This document shows, piece after piece, positions 23,658-32,700 of a stretch of 34,873 bases of DNA (positions are counted from its first letter, which is position 1; every line of letters begins with the position of its first letter). Source of the DNA: Candidatus Stercoripulliclostridium merdipullorum (GTDB lineage Bacteria; Bacillota; Clostridia; Christensenellales; DTU072); the NCBI GenBank assembly GCA_018713745.1, contig DVOH01000058.1, positions 1 to 34,873 on the forward strand, written 5' to 3'. Position numbers and translations under genes: made by a program. The notes below the pieces were generated by a model. That model was not told the origin of the DNA, did no database searches, and saw only the letters and a list, made by a program, of their open reading frames with translations.

Positions 23658-24369
23658 TCAGCGAAAGCAAGCGCGGAATGTCAAAGGCTTTCCACGGTAC
23701 TTCGTCGGTCGGGGGATAAACGCGGAACGTTAAGATTTCGCGCGTGGTCGGATGCGGGAAGCGGAGTTCGACCGCCCAGAGCGCAAGGTTGTATCCCGCG
23801 GGCGTCTTTTCCCCGGCATAACGGCGATCGCCGAAAATCGGCGTGCCGATGGTCTGAAGCTGTACCCGTGCTTGATGGCTCCGCCCGGTCACAAGGCGAA
23901 TGTCCAACAGCGCATAGTTTCTGACGTCCGCAAGCGTGCGATACTCTAAGACGGCAAGTTTGCCCCCTTCTGTAGCCAAAGGTACCGAATAGACCATATT
24001 TTTGGCAGGATCTTTCATCAAGGCGTGCTTCAGCACTGCGTGCTTCTCACGCGGGACTCCGATCGTTACGGCAAGATAACGCTTTTCGAACTCCCCTGCC
24101 TTGATGCTTTCGGCAAGCCGTGCCGCGGCTTTGGAAGTCTTTGCAAACACCATCACGCCGCCCGTAGGACGGTCAAGCCGATGCACGAGCCCCAAAAAGA
24201 CTTCGCCCGTTTTCATGTAGGTTTCTTTGATATACTGCTTAAGAAGGTCAAGCAGATTGGCGTCACCCGTTTCGTCGGGACAAACGCCGAGATTCTGCGG
24301 CTTGACGACGACGAGAACGTGATTGTCTTCGTAAACGATGTTAATGTCTTGGTAGGTCAATGCTTTCAT
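23650..24369 (-). CDS. RluA/RluD-family pseudouridine synthase
   Basis: This 239-residue enzyme isomerises uridine in RNA, most likely rRNA. The catalytic motif VHRLDRPTGG contains the active-site Asp. ALLDIRLVTGRSHQARVQL and IFGDRRYAG are also typical. It lacks the N-terminal S4 domain of RluD, so it belongs with the short members of the family. The start at 24369 follows the methyltransferase stop by two bases, with CGGAG at the end of that gene. It is the last gene of the regulator-methyltransferase-synthase unit. Confidence 0.88.
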   Translation of the reverse strand: MKALTYQDINIVYEDNHVLVVVKPQNLGVCPDETGDANLLDLLKQYIKETYMKTGEVFLGLVHRLDRPTGGVMVFAKTSKAAARLAESIKAGEFEKRYLAVTIGVPREKHAVLKHALMKDPAKNMVYSVPLATEGGKLAVLEYRTLADVRNYALLDIRLVTGRSHQARVQLQTIGTPIFGDRRYAGEKTPAGYNLALWAVELRFPHPTTREILTFRVYPPTDEVPWKAFDIPRLLSLIK

Positions 24370-24371
24370 AA

Positions 24372-25238
24372 TTACTCCGAAAACGTCATCAGCGCGCTTG
24401 CGCCGCATGGCAATATGATTTTGGGTTGATCGGTCGGAAGACCGAGTTCGTACGACTCCACGCTACTACGCGTATCATCAAAGACGAGATTTAAGATATT
24501 TTGCATCACCGTCGGCTGCAATCCCGTCGTATAACTGTTGATATGAAAAAATAACGGATTGTCGCTGAGGACCGACCGCGTCAGACGACACAGCCCGTAG
24601 ATTTTGTCCTCGAGCTTCCACATTTCGCCCCGCGGTCCCCTGCCGTAACTCGGCGGATCCATGATCACGGCGTCGTAACGGTTGCCTCTGCGGATTTCGC
24701 GCTCGACAAACTTAACGCAATCGTCGACGATATAACGGATGGGACGATCCTTTAACCCCGAAGCCCGAGCATTTTCGCCCGCACGCTCGCACATTGCCTT
24801 GGCGGCGTCCACATGAGTAACCGAAGCGCCTGCCGAAGCGCAGGCAATCGTCGCGCCGCCCGTGTAGGCAAACATATTCAGCACTTTAATCGGTCGTCCC
24901 GCCCCTTCGATCAGGCTGATAAACCGCCCCCAGTTGTATCCCTGCTCGGGAAATACCCCGGTGTGCTTGAAGCCCATCAGCTTCAGACGGAACTTCAACG
25001 ACCGCCACTGTACCGAAAATTCGGCAGGAATTTTGTTGTAAATCGTCCAGGCTCCGCCGCCCGTTGCGCTCCGCTCGTAAACGGCATCCAAGCCGGGATA
25101 CTGCTTGAGATCAAAAGGCGCTTCCCAGATAATCTGCGGATCGGGGCGCAAAAGCGTCACCGAACCGAATTGCTCTAATTTGTAGCCGCTCCCCGTCTGA
25201 ATGACGCGGTAATCGGTCCATTCCGTCGTGTATCGCAT
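24372..25238 (-). CDS. Class I SAM-dependent methyltransferase, RlmI-like, no PUA domain
   Basis: This 288-residue Rossmann-fold enzyme has motif I in VLNMFAYTGGATIACASAGA, the acidic VDAAKAM strand end, and motif IV MDPPSYGRGP. The pattern fits RlmI/YccW-type rRNA methyltransferases, but the N-terminal PUA domain is absent and is replaced by about 80 residues of beta-rich sequence. The likely substrate is RNA; the exact base is unknown. The ATG shares its A with the stop codon of the upstream regulator, so the two are translationally coupled. A pseudouridine synthase follows, which supports an RNA-modification role. Confidence 0.82.
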   Translation of the reverse strand: MRYTTEWTDYRVIQTGSGYKLEQFGSVTLLRPDPQIIWEAPFDLKQYPGLDAVYERSATGGGAWTIYNKIPAEFSVQWRSLKFRLKLMGFKHTGVFPEQGYNWGRFISLIEGAGRPIKVLNMFAYTGGATIACASAGASVTHVDAAKAMCERAGENARASGLKDRPIRYIVDDCVKFVEREIRRGNRYDAVIMDPPSYGRGPRGEMWKLEDKIYGLCRLTRSVLSDNPLFFHINSYTTGLQPTVMQNILNLVFDDTRSSVESYELGLPTDQPKIILPCGASALMTFSE

Positions 25239-28003
25239 CAGGTTATGTTGATATGGCTGTCGAGTTCTTCGACAAAATGCGTGTAGTCGTTTTGTTTATC
25301 TATGACAATCAGCGCGGATAAAAACCGCTTGGCTTCGATGTATTCTCCTTCTTTTGCCAAAGCCCTTACCAGTCTTAACAGCTGAATGATGATGCCTTGA
25401 CGGAGAATTTTGCGCTCGTTGTCAAATTCGCGGTAGTTGATGTCGGTTGCAAAATCGTTACGATAGATTTTGAGCATCTCGTTCATTGTCGCAACCATCG
25501 CTCCCACGCTGTTTTCCTGATCCATTTTGCGGCTGAGCGCTTTGAAGCGGTCAAGGTCGCAGTCCAGATCTTCGATCTTAAGGATATAGCGGGAATTGAC
25601 GTACTCCAATTTGAATTCGATCCCGTATTTTTCGAGCGTTTTGCGGATAATGTTGTTGGTCGTCTTAAGATTGTTGATCGCCGATTCGTACAAATAATCC
25701 TTCCATAAATAATCGATGATCACATTGCGATCCAGTCCGCTTTCGCCCACCAACAAATAGTGCAAAAAGAGTTCTTTGGACTTGCGGGTCTTCCACTGAA
25801 TTTCTTTGCCGTCCGCCGTGATCGATACATCGCCGAAAAATCCGACGTTCAAGCGGCTTTTCCGCTTCTGGCTGTCCCTGCGAATCCGATACGCTTCTTT
25901 GATTTCGGCAAGATATTCGCTTTCGATTTCGTGTTCTTCGGCATACCGTACGATCGAACGGTAGACGCCGTCCATTTCTTCCACGATTACGGTGCGCATG
26001 CCGTATTTCGCGCTGGCTTTGAGAAGATTGCCGATTAAGGTCGGAGCGCGCTTCAGATCGCCTTTGTTCAGCATATAGTCAACGGCGATCGCCATACTGT
26101 TGAGCCACAGCACCGACTTTGCGTTGGAGAGCTGAATGCACCGCGTTGCGTATTGATAAGCTTTTTCTTTTTCGTCCAGTTTGTAATAACAGTAGGCAAG
26201 CGCCATACTCATGTCCTTGACATGGAAGGGATCGAAGGCTTCGGCGTTTTTCAGATAAATATGTGCCATTTCCCGCGCGTAAACGGGATCGAAATGATTG
26301 GCAAACAGCTTGCAACGCAAAACCGTCGCATAATAAAATCCCGCGCTGCCCTTTTCTGCCGTCCGGAAAGCCGTCTCGTAATTCGCCTTGGCCTCGTCCA
26401 CTCTGCCGTGATACAGCTCGATGGCGCCGAGGATGGCGTACAACATCGAAATATCTTTGTGAATATCGTTGTCTTTGGCAAACCGCAAGGCACGACGCGC
26501 CATTTTTTCGGTCTCGTCCACTTCGCCCGCGTAATAGTTGAAAATCAACAGGCGATGCGGAATGACATACTGCGGAATCGCTTCTTTGATCCCTTTGACG
26601 ATCGATATGCTGCGCTTGTAATTGCCCTGCTCGAAATATCCCTCGGCAATGTTCTCGAGCAAGCGAACATAAAAAATATCGTCTTTCTCGATTTGGGATA
26701 CCATTTTTTCAATTTCGGATATCGAACGATCGAGTTTGGAAATCACGTTGCCATAACTCGCCGTCAGCACGGTCATACGGTACGGCTCAGTCTCGGCATA
26801 TTTTGAAAGCAACTCGGCATACAGCGTCCGGAGTTGTTCGGTTTCGTCGCGATCGGCAAGCCACTTAAGACGAAGGGCACAGGCTTTGAAATAAGCACTG
26901 CAATCCCTATCCTCCAATTGTTCGATTGCGCGAAGCAGCAGCGGCTCCGCCTCATCGAATTTTCGATCGCAGGCAAGACAGTTTGCCGCATAGATGCTAT
27001 AGTAAGGATAATCGGCATAATTGCCCGGATACAGCGGAACATGCATCGGACTGACATACCGCTCCATCCTTAACGTCAGTTCGTTGTCGGCGAGAAGCGC
27101 TTTGCAACAACGATCGAGCGCCTCCAAGGCGTCGGAGGATTTGTGGTAGAGGCGCAAAGCGCCGAAGTACTGCCCCTGCTCCATCAGATAATCGCCGTAT
27201 TGTCGGATAACGTCGTCCGCGGCAGGGAACGGCAATGCTTTCAGCAGTGCGACGTGATGTTCGTCCAGATAGGTTTTGAGCAAGGTATTAAAGCGATAGC
27301 GCCTGCCGTCTCGCGACGTTACATAACACCCTTTGCGGTCAAGATAGCGCAAAACGTTGCCGATCCCGGGCGCAAGGCGATCGACAAAACCAACTTCAAA
27401 CGACATCAGCTGCCTTACATAACACAGCACGGCACGATCGGAATCCGACAGGTCAGACAGATACCCTTCCACGTCGGGCTTATCCGTTTTGGGGAGCAAA
27501 ATGGTTTCGTCGATCAGCTTGGGATAATTGGGCTCGAATTTGCCGTAATCGAAATTGACAAAACGGTCGCCCGACACGACAACTTTGAGATTGGAAGGAC
27601 AAAACTTGATAATACGTTCGATGGGAGCAAGATCGAAAACGCCGTAGAGTGCTTCGGCGCGCTCGAAAACCATCAGGCAGTCGCCTTTGATCGTCGAAAT
27701 GTAGTCGAGTAACGCCGTGATAATAACGCCCGGTCCGTTGAACTCCCATTCGCAATACATCAACTGTTTGAGTTTCTTTTTGAGATCGGGTGCGTCGACA
27801 AGAATGGTATCGATCAGGACGTCGCAATAAATCTCGATATCGTCCAACAAAGAATTAAACCAGAACACTTTGCGATAGCGACTGGCAAGCTCGGTCAAAA
27901 AATCGGTTTTGCCCGTACCCGCCGCAGCAAACAACATCACCGCATTGTTGCCGCCCGACATAATATCGTTGACGAGTGTGTTGGTATTCAGTTCTTGCTT
28001 CAT
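25238..28003 (-). CDS. STAND-type ATPase/TPR regulator with a C-terminal SARP-like DNA-binding domain
   Basis: This protein of about 921 residues begins with a P-loop, FAAAGTGKTDFL (Gly29-Thr33), in a MalT/STAND-like NTPase region (about 15-290). A long helical repeat region (about 290-700) looks like TPRs. From about 718 (LNVGFFGDVSITADGKEIQW) comes a winged-helix OmpR/SARP-type DNA-binding domain, then a BTAD-like domain to the end. In classical SARPs the DNA-binding domain is N-terminal; here it is at the C-terminus. The start at 28003 has GAGAGG upstream; an ATG farther up lies before the promoter. The operon partners are two RNA-modification enzymes. The signal sensed and the target genes are unknown. 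Confidence 0.82.
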   Translation of the reverse strand: MKQELNTNTLVNDIMSGGNNAVMLFAAAGTGKTDFLTELASRYRKVFWFNSLLDDIEIYCDVLIDTILVDAPDLKKKLKQLMYCEWEFNGPGVIITALLDYISTIKGDCLMVFERAEALYGVFDLAPIERIIKFCPSNLKVVVSGDRFVNFDYGKFEPNYPKLIDETILLPKTDKPDVEGYLSDLSDSDRAVLCYVRQLMSFEVGFVDRLAPGIGNVLRYLDRKGCYVTSRDGRRYRFNTLLKTYLDEHHVALLKALPFPAADDVIRQYGDYLMEQGQYFGALRLYHKSSDALEALDRCCKALLADNELTLRMERYVSPMHVPLYPGNYADYPYYSIYAANCLACDRKFDEAEPLLLRAIEQLEDRDCSAYFKACALRLKWLADRDETEQLRTLYAELLSKYAETEPYRMTVLTASYGNVISKLDRSISEIEKMVSQIEKDDIFYVRLLENIAEGYFEQGNYKRSISIVKGIKEAIPQYVIPHRLLIFNYYAGEVDETEKMARRALRFAKDNDIHKDISMLYAILGAIELYHGRVDEAKANYETAFRTAEKGSAGFYYATVLRCKLFANHFDPVYAREMAHIYLKNAEAFDPFHVKDMSMALAYCYYKLDEKEKAYQYATRCIQLSNAKSVLWLNSMAIAVDYMLNKGDLKRAPTLIGNLLKASAKYGMRTVIVEEMDGVYRSIVRYAEEHEIESEYLAEIKEAYRIRRDSQKRKSRLNVGFFGDVSITADGKEIQWKTRKSKELFLHYLLVGESGLDRNVIIDYLWKDYLYESAINNLKTTNNIIRKTLEKYGIEFKLEYVNSRYILKIEDLDCDLDRFKALSRKMDQENSVGAMVATMNEMLKIYRNDFATDINYREFDNERKILRQGIIIQLLRLVRALAKEGEYIEAKRFLSALIVIDKQNDYTHFVEELDSHINIT

Positions 28004-28033
28004 ATAAACCTCTCGTATACGATCTGTAAATAA

Positions 28034-28062
28034 ATTGTAAATTATTCGTAAATGCTTGTCAA
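28034..28062 (-). promoter_or_regulatory. Consensus sigma-A promoter of the regulator operon
   Basis: Minus strand: a perfect TTGACA (28062-28057), 17 bp, TACAAT (28039-28034). The start site near 28027 leaves a leader of about 24 nt with a Shine-Dalgarno, so this gene is not leaderless. Confidence 0.85.
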
Positions 28063-28097
28063 GCGAATTGCTTTGATCCGCAAAATCGATCTCATCC

Positions 28098-28128
28098 TGC
28101 ACACTTTACGACGGGCTTTCATACAATA
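28098..28128 (+). promoter_or_regulatory. Sigma-K-type (mother cell) promoter candidate
   Basis: CACA (28100-28103), 16 bp, then CATACAATA (28120-28128) fits the sigma-K consensus mACm-N16-CATAnnnTA in full. The -10 also fits sigma-E (CATACAAT) but the -35 does not. A sigma-A reading (TGCACA, 18 bp, TACAAT) is possible but weaker. The frame TGCACAC-N15-CATA recurs at 1201-1226. Confidence 0.55.
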
Positions 28129-28142
28129 ATCGCGAGGTGAGT

Positions 28143-28445
28143 ATGAACATTAACGAATATATCAAACGCAAATGCGGCAATCGAACGCAATCGCAGTCCG
28201 AAGCGGACGACACGTCTCGTCCGAAGGATGCGCCTTCGGAGTCGACCGTGGAAGCCTATGAACGGCTGTCGAAAATGAACGAGGAGCAACTGATGAGCGA
28301 AATGTTTCGCGCCGCGCACGACGGGCGGCAAAGCGGTGAAATCAACGACGAAACGCTCGATCGTTTTTATCAGACGGCGCAGTCGTTTTTAACGCCCGAG
28401 CAAGCCGAACGAATGCGCGAGCTGATCATTCAGCTCAAACAATAA
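28143..28445 (+). CDS. Small acidic helical protein, unknown function
   Basis: I do not recognise this 100-residue protein. A basic start (MNINEYIKRKCGNR) leads into a polar linker (about 15-35) and then two or three helices, including MNEEQLMSEMFRAAHDGR and LTPEQAERMRELIIQL. It has no signal peptide or membrane segment. ATG at 28143 is preferred because GAGGTGA (28134-28140) is a strong Shine-Dalgarno; a GTG two codons earlier is inside that site. The promoter is sigma-K-like, which hints at a role in sporulation. The next gene follows after 37 bases. Confidence 0.72.
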   Translation: MNINEYIKRKCGNRTQSQSEADDTSRPKDAPSESTVEAYERLSKMNEEQLMSEMFRAAHDGRQSGEINDETLDRFYQTAQSFLTPEQAERMRELIIQLKQ

Positions 28446-28482
28446 AACGTCTTTTTGACTGAGTGAATACATAAAATATCGT

Positions 28483-28836
28483 ATGGATCAGAATTTTATG
28501 AATTTGATGCCCCTCCTAATGTCCATGACGGGCGGCAATCAAGGCAACCCTGCCAATCTGTTTCAGGCATTCGGAGGCGGAAAACCGAGCGGCAACGCGA
28601 CACCCGATCTCGGTGCCCTTCTTAAAAATTTCGGCGGAGCAAAAAAAGGCGGCATGGATCCCATGCTTCTGATGGGGTTGATGCAGATGATGACGGCAAA
28701 CCGCCCCCAACCCGCTCCGGCACCGCCTCCGCTCGGACAAGGATTTGTCCCCATCGGCGACCTGCTCGGCTCCGAAGAGCGCGGTATTTTGCGTACGCTG
28801 ATCGAACACAACCGCACTCGTTCCGATCGCCGCTGA
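28483..28836 (+). CDS. Small Met/Gly-rich protein, unknown function
   Basis: I do not recognise this 117-residue protein. The first 75 residues are rich in Met, Gly, Asn and Leu, with two similar segments (MNLMPLLMSMTGGNQ near the start and MDPMLLMGLMQMMTANR at about 59-75). A Pro-rich stretch (PQPAPAPPPLG) and a short polar tail follow. It may be a low-complexity structural or self-assembling protein. No Shine-Dalgarno precedes the ATG. CATAAAATA (28470-28478) just upstream could be a -10 element, but no matching -35 is seen, so it may be co-transcribed with the gene before it. Confidence 0.7.
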   Translation: MDQNFMNLMPLLMSMTGGNQGNPANLFQAFGGGKPSGNATPDLGALLKNFGGAKKGGMDPMLLMGLMQMMTANRPQPAPAPPPLGQGFVPIGDLLGSEERGILRTLIEHNRTRSDRR

Positions 28837-28856
28837 AACCCGACGGTCGGCTTCTT

Positions 28857-29672
28857 TCAGACCGCCCGGTCAGATTGCCCGAGGATCAGACCCGCAAACA
28901 GATCGGGGCGAAGTTTGAGCATTTCCGTCCGTACGTGTGTTTGCAGTATGCCTGCCGCAATCAGCCCTTCCGAAAGCGCATACGCCATTGAGGCGATCAG
29001 CGTTTCGCCCTGAAAGCTCCCGTTTTCGATCCCGCTGACTGCTTGCTCGCTGAATCGGAGGGGTTCTTCTCCGCGCATTACTACGCGATACAGGCGCGCA
29101 ATTTCTTCTTTGGCAGATCGGTCAAGACTTGCCATTGCTTCGGTCAGCTTTTTTTGCGTAAAGCGAATCTTTTGCGCTTTACCGAGTGCCAATCGCATCG
29201 ATCGCAGATTGATCCCCAACCAAATTCTTTTTTGCGATTCAAAAATCTGCAGAATCCTGCACTGATTCGTTTGCCGGCGCAACCATTCCGTCGCCGTACC
29301 GAATTCAGCTTCCCTTACGATTTGACGAAGGTCGAGACCGAATTCGATTTCGACAAGTCCGACAAGCATTTCTTCCCACCGCCCGCGCTCTTCCCGCGAC
29401 AAACGGAACAACGCCGCGATTCCGATGTAAATCGACTCACACAAACTGTTATGACGTGTATGCGCGACGATTGCCTGAATATCGGCAAATGACGTCGCAC
29501 GCCGCCCTTTTTTCCGCAACGCTACGACTTCCCGCCGTATGTCGGAAGCCGCAACAAAAAACGCCGCCTGCCCTTGCTTTTCGCAATGACACCCGTATAA
29601 AAACAGTAACATTGCGTCGGAAGCCCGACCGCAACCTTTTTCAGCGCATAATTTGAATGCCGCCCCCGTCAT
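28857..29672 (-). CDS. Protein of unknown function
   Basis: I do not recognise this 271-residue protein. Four Cys lie in the first 30 residues (C8, C14, C28, C30), a possible metal site. The rest is mostly helical, with a basic middle (LRRQTNQCRILQIFESQKR, KAQKIRFTQKKLTEAM). No membrane segment or catalytic motif is evident. The start at 29672 is the first ATG after an in-frame stop; an AGGGG eight bases upstream is a modest Shine-Dalgarno. It is 88 bases downstream of the double phosphoesterase, with a GC-rich hairpin in the gap, so co-transcription is uncertain. It converges on the small plus-strand genes with only 20 bases between. Confidence 0.65.
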   Translation of the reverse strand: MTGAAFKLCAEKGCGRASDAMLLFLYGCHCEKQGQAAFFVAASDIRREVVALRKKGRRATSFADIQAIVAHTRHNSLCESIYIGIAALFRLSREERGRWEEMLVGLVEIEFGLDLRQIVREAEFGTATEWLRRQTNQCRILQIFESQKRIWLGINLRSMRLALGKAQKIRFTQKKLTEAMASLDRSAKEEIARLYRVVMRGEEPLRFSEQAVSGIENGSFQGETLIASMAYALSEGLIAAGILQTHVRTEMLKLRPDLFAGLILGQSDRAV

Positions 29673-29720
29673 CCTGTCTACCCCTGCTGCTCCTGTTTCT
29701 CTTTTGTCGGAATCGGTTAC

Positions 29721-29749
29721 GGTCGGCGGAAGGTTCAGCTCCGCCGACC
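29721..29749. repeat. Strong inverted repeat without a U-tract
   Basis: GGTCGGCGGA (29721-29730) pairs perfectly with TCCGCCGACC (29740-29749) around a nine-base loop. On the minus strand it follows the phosphoesterase stop by 11 bases, but no run of T comes after it. It may be a factor-dependent or inefficient terminator, or a 3'-end stabiliser. Confidence 0.6.
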
Positions 29750-29760
29750 TGAGTTTTCAA

Positions 29761-32700
29761 TTATTGTACCCGGCTGCCTTTTTTGCCCTTTTTGTACCGC
29801 GCAACCGCCGTCAGAACGACGACCAGTGCGACAACCACAATAATGGTCAATCCGATCACGGTGCCCAATGCGCGGTAGTTGATGCCGTCCGCGTAAGGCA
29901 ACGGAACAATCGTATCCGTCTGAAGATCGTATTGATAGGATTTGTACGTCAGGCTGTTGCCGTCGTAACTCAGACGGGCAAAAATCGGATTGCTTAATGC
30001 CGCGTCATGCAATTCTTTGCCGTAGTGGAAGGGAATCTCGTCCTCCGGCACGACAAAATCATAGAATTTGTCCCCGAGTGTCCCCAGCGTGACGTACAAC
30101 GTGTTGCCGTCGCCGAGAACATATTCGCCGGCTTGTTTCGTCGGCACGAAATTGCCGTCCTTGTCCACCAGAATTTCGCTGTAGGTATGGTCGTGTCCCT
30201 GGAGCACCAGATCAACCCCGTATTTTGCAAACAGCGGCGTCAGTTGGGCGCGCAGTCCCACCACGTCGGGATCGTATGCGTGCGCCCCTGCCGTATAAAG
30301 CCCTTTGTGCATGACGACGACCTGATAGCGCGCCGTCGAAGCGGCAAGATCCTGCTCCAGCCAAGCCGTCTGCCCTTTGCCGAGCTGATAGATCTTTTCT
30401 CCCTTTTGCGTCACGGTGCGCAAATCGTTGGTATTCAGTACGACAAAGTGAACGTCGCTGTAATCAAAGCTGTAATATGCGCCGGTTTCGGTCGATTGCG
30501 GCGGCAGATCGTAATTGTAATGCCAGACCGAATAGTTATACGCTTCCGTCGACATTCCGGCAGTGATCGCCAGTTCCAGCTGTTCGGGATCGTATTCGTA
30601 GGCATATTTTTCGTGATTTCCGGTCGCAAGCACCTGCGAGGTATTGCCCCAGGTATCGCTAAGAATATCGAGCATATAGCGGTAATGCAGTAAGTTGCGG
30701 CTGTTGTCAACGCTGTCACCGGCGTTGATGACAAAATCGTATCCGCCCGGGAATACTTCGTCGATCCCCGACAGTACCCGGTCTGCTTTGCGATATGTTT
30801 CGGCGGCAAACCCTTGAATATCCGTAATCAGCAATGCGTCAAACGCACCGCCTTTTGCGGGAGCTGTTTTCATGGTATAAACGTCGCTCCAGTACCCCTT
30901 ATCGGCGCATCCTACCCGGTAACTGTAAACCGTACCGCTTTTCAGCCCCGACAGCGACACGGTGTGCCGCGCGATCGATACGTCCATCAGCGTTGCAAAA
31001 ATCCCGAGATCGATGCTTGCCGTCGAAGTTGCATAAAGTTGATATTCGCCGCTTGCCGTGCGGGCATTCCTTTCGTCAAACTCCGTCCCTTCGACATATT
31101 GAATATCGCTGCCTTTGACGCGCGGATCGGTAAACCAGGTAAAGTTTTTCTCGGTTGCGGGATCTTCGCCGAACACGACGGTCAGCATCGAAGGAAGCTT
31201 TCCGTTTTCGACGGTGGCGGGGTTCTCGACTTTGCCGCTCTGATAGGTTGCGACGGCGCCTTCGGTGTCGATGCGGACAAACCGCGCGGTGAAATCTCCG
31301 TCATAACCGTCGTCGTCAACGTAGAACTGATACATGATTTCCCCCGCAATACTTCCGAGTCCCGAATAAAAGCTGTCGGTCAGATAGCTTGCAAGGGTAT
31401 GATCGACAAATTCTTTCAGATTGTCGCCGAGGTCGATTTCGAGCCCGAGCATCGGCAACACAAAATCCAACACTCCGGAAAGGTCGGTGGCAAGCGTCAG
31501 GTGGGACAGATCGAGGTCGCCGCCCCCGATCAGCGACAGCAATTTGCCGAGCGTGTTTTTAATATTGGCGGGCACGCCCTCGGTCAGGTCGATCGGCGTC
31601 GTCAGCAGGCTGTCGACCAACGGCAAAAGCCCCTTCTCGGCATCCAACAAAAGATCCAACAAGGCGCGAACCGCCGAACCGTTATTAAAGTTTTCGATTG
31701 CTTCTTTCTTTTGATCGTCCAACAGCTCGGGCGGAACGTCAAGCCCTCCGACATGGGTCAGATATCCCCACATTCCGAAGTCAAAGAGCGTCAGACCGTC
31801 CTCGGTCACGGGAAGCGTCAAAGCTTTATCGACGATTTCTTCCAGGTACCCGCACAGTTTGGCACCGCGCTTGCCGGTCGTATATTCGGGATTGTCGCCG
31901 CGATATACATAATCTTTCAGTGCAACGTTTTCGATATGATCGATCAGATTGTTGACGATCTGCCCGAGTCCCGGCTTGATGCCGCTGAGATCGATCCCCA
32001 CCAGACTGTCGGGCAAAAGGTCTTGCACAAGCGAGCCGAGCGAACCGATAAAATCGGGGGTCAGATAGGCATATTTGACGTTGTCGGCGATATTAAGGAA
32101 CAGACGTTTGACGGAGTATTCCGAAACGTCGGTACAGATCAAATCGTCGTTGACAAACTCTTCCAGCCCGCATACCGCGAGGTAGTTGTCGGGCATATAA
32201 TTTTGTTCGAACAGAATGGAAAAATCGGTGGGCGATACCGCTTCCAGACGGGTCGAAACCGTTTCGGCATAGTCGGAACCTACCGAACCGCGTTCGATTT
32301 TGACGTAACGGACGGCGGCGCGATAGCCCGTCGAAGAAGCCGTTTCGAAGTCGGTGATCGGATTGCCGTTGAACGAAACGTGACTTGCGACGTCGGTACT
32401 GTGCATGTGTCCCGTAAAGGCATAGCGCATCCCGAGATCGGCAAGAAAATCGGCGCTTCTTACCCATTCATAAACGGTGAAATCTTTCAGCAACGTATTT
32501 TCGAGCGGGAAGTGCGGTACGATGTTCTGGTGCGTCAATCCGACCAGCGTCAAGCCGTCCAATTTGCCTGAAGTTTCGAGTCCGCTCATCCAATCGAAAG
32601 TCGACTCGAAAATTCTGCCGCCGACATAGTGTCCGATCTCGGCATCCGAAATCTGTGCGTCGATCGAAATCACGCCGTAATCGTCTTTGGTCGAAGCAAA

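Noticed and set aside
28834..28860. Small CCGACGGTCGG palindrome as a terminator between convergent genes
   Set aside because: The stem is only four pairs if a three-base loop is allowed, and the following tract is interrupted by C residues.
30814..32571. A 585-codon open frame antisense to the double phosphoesterase gene
   Set aside because: It lies wholly inside a gene with clear motifs on the other strand, has no promoter or Shine-Dalgarno, and its translation has no recognisable domain. Codon bias in this genome leaves many long antisense frames open.
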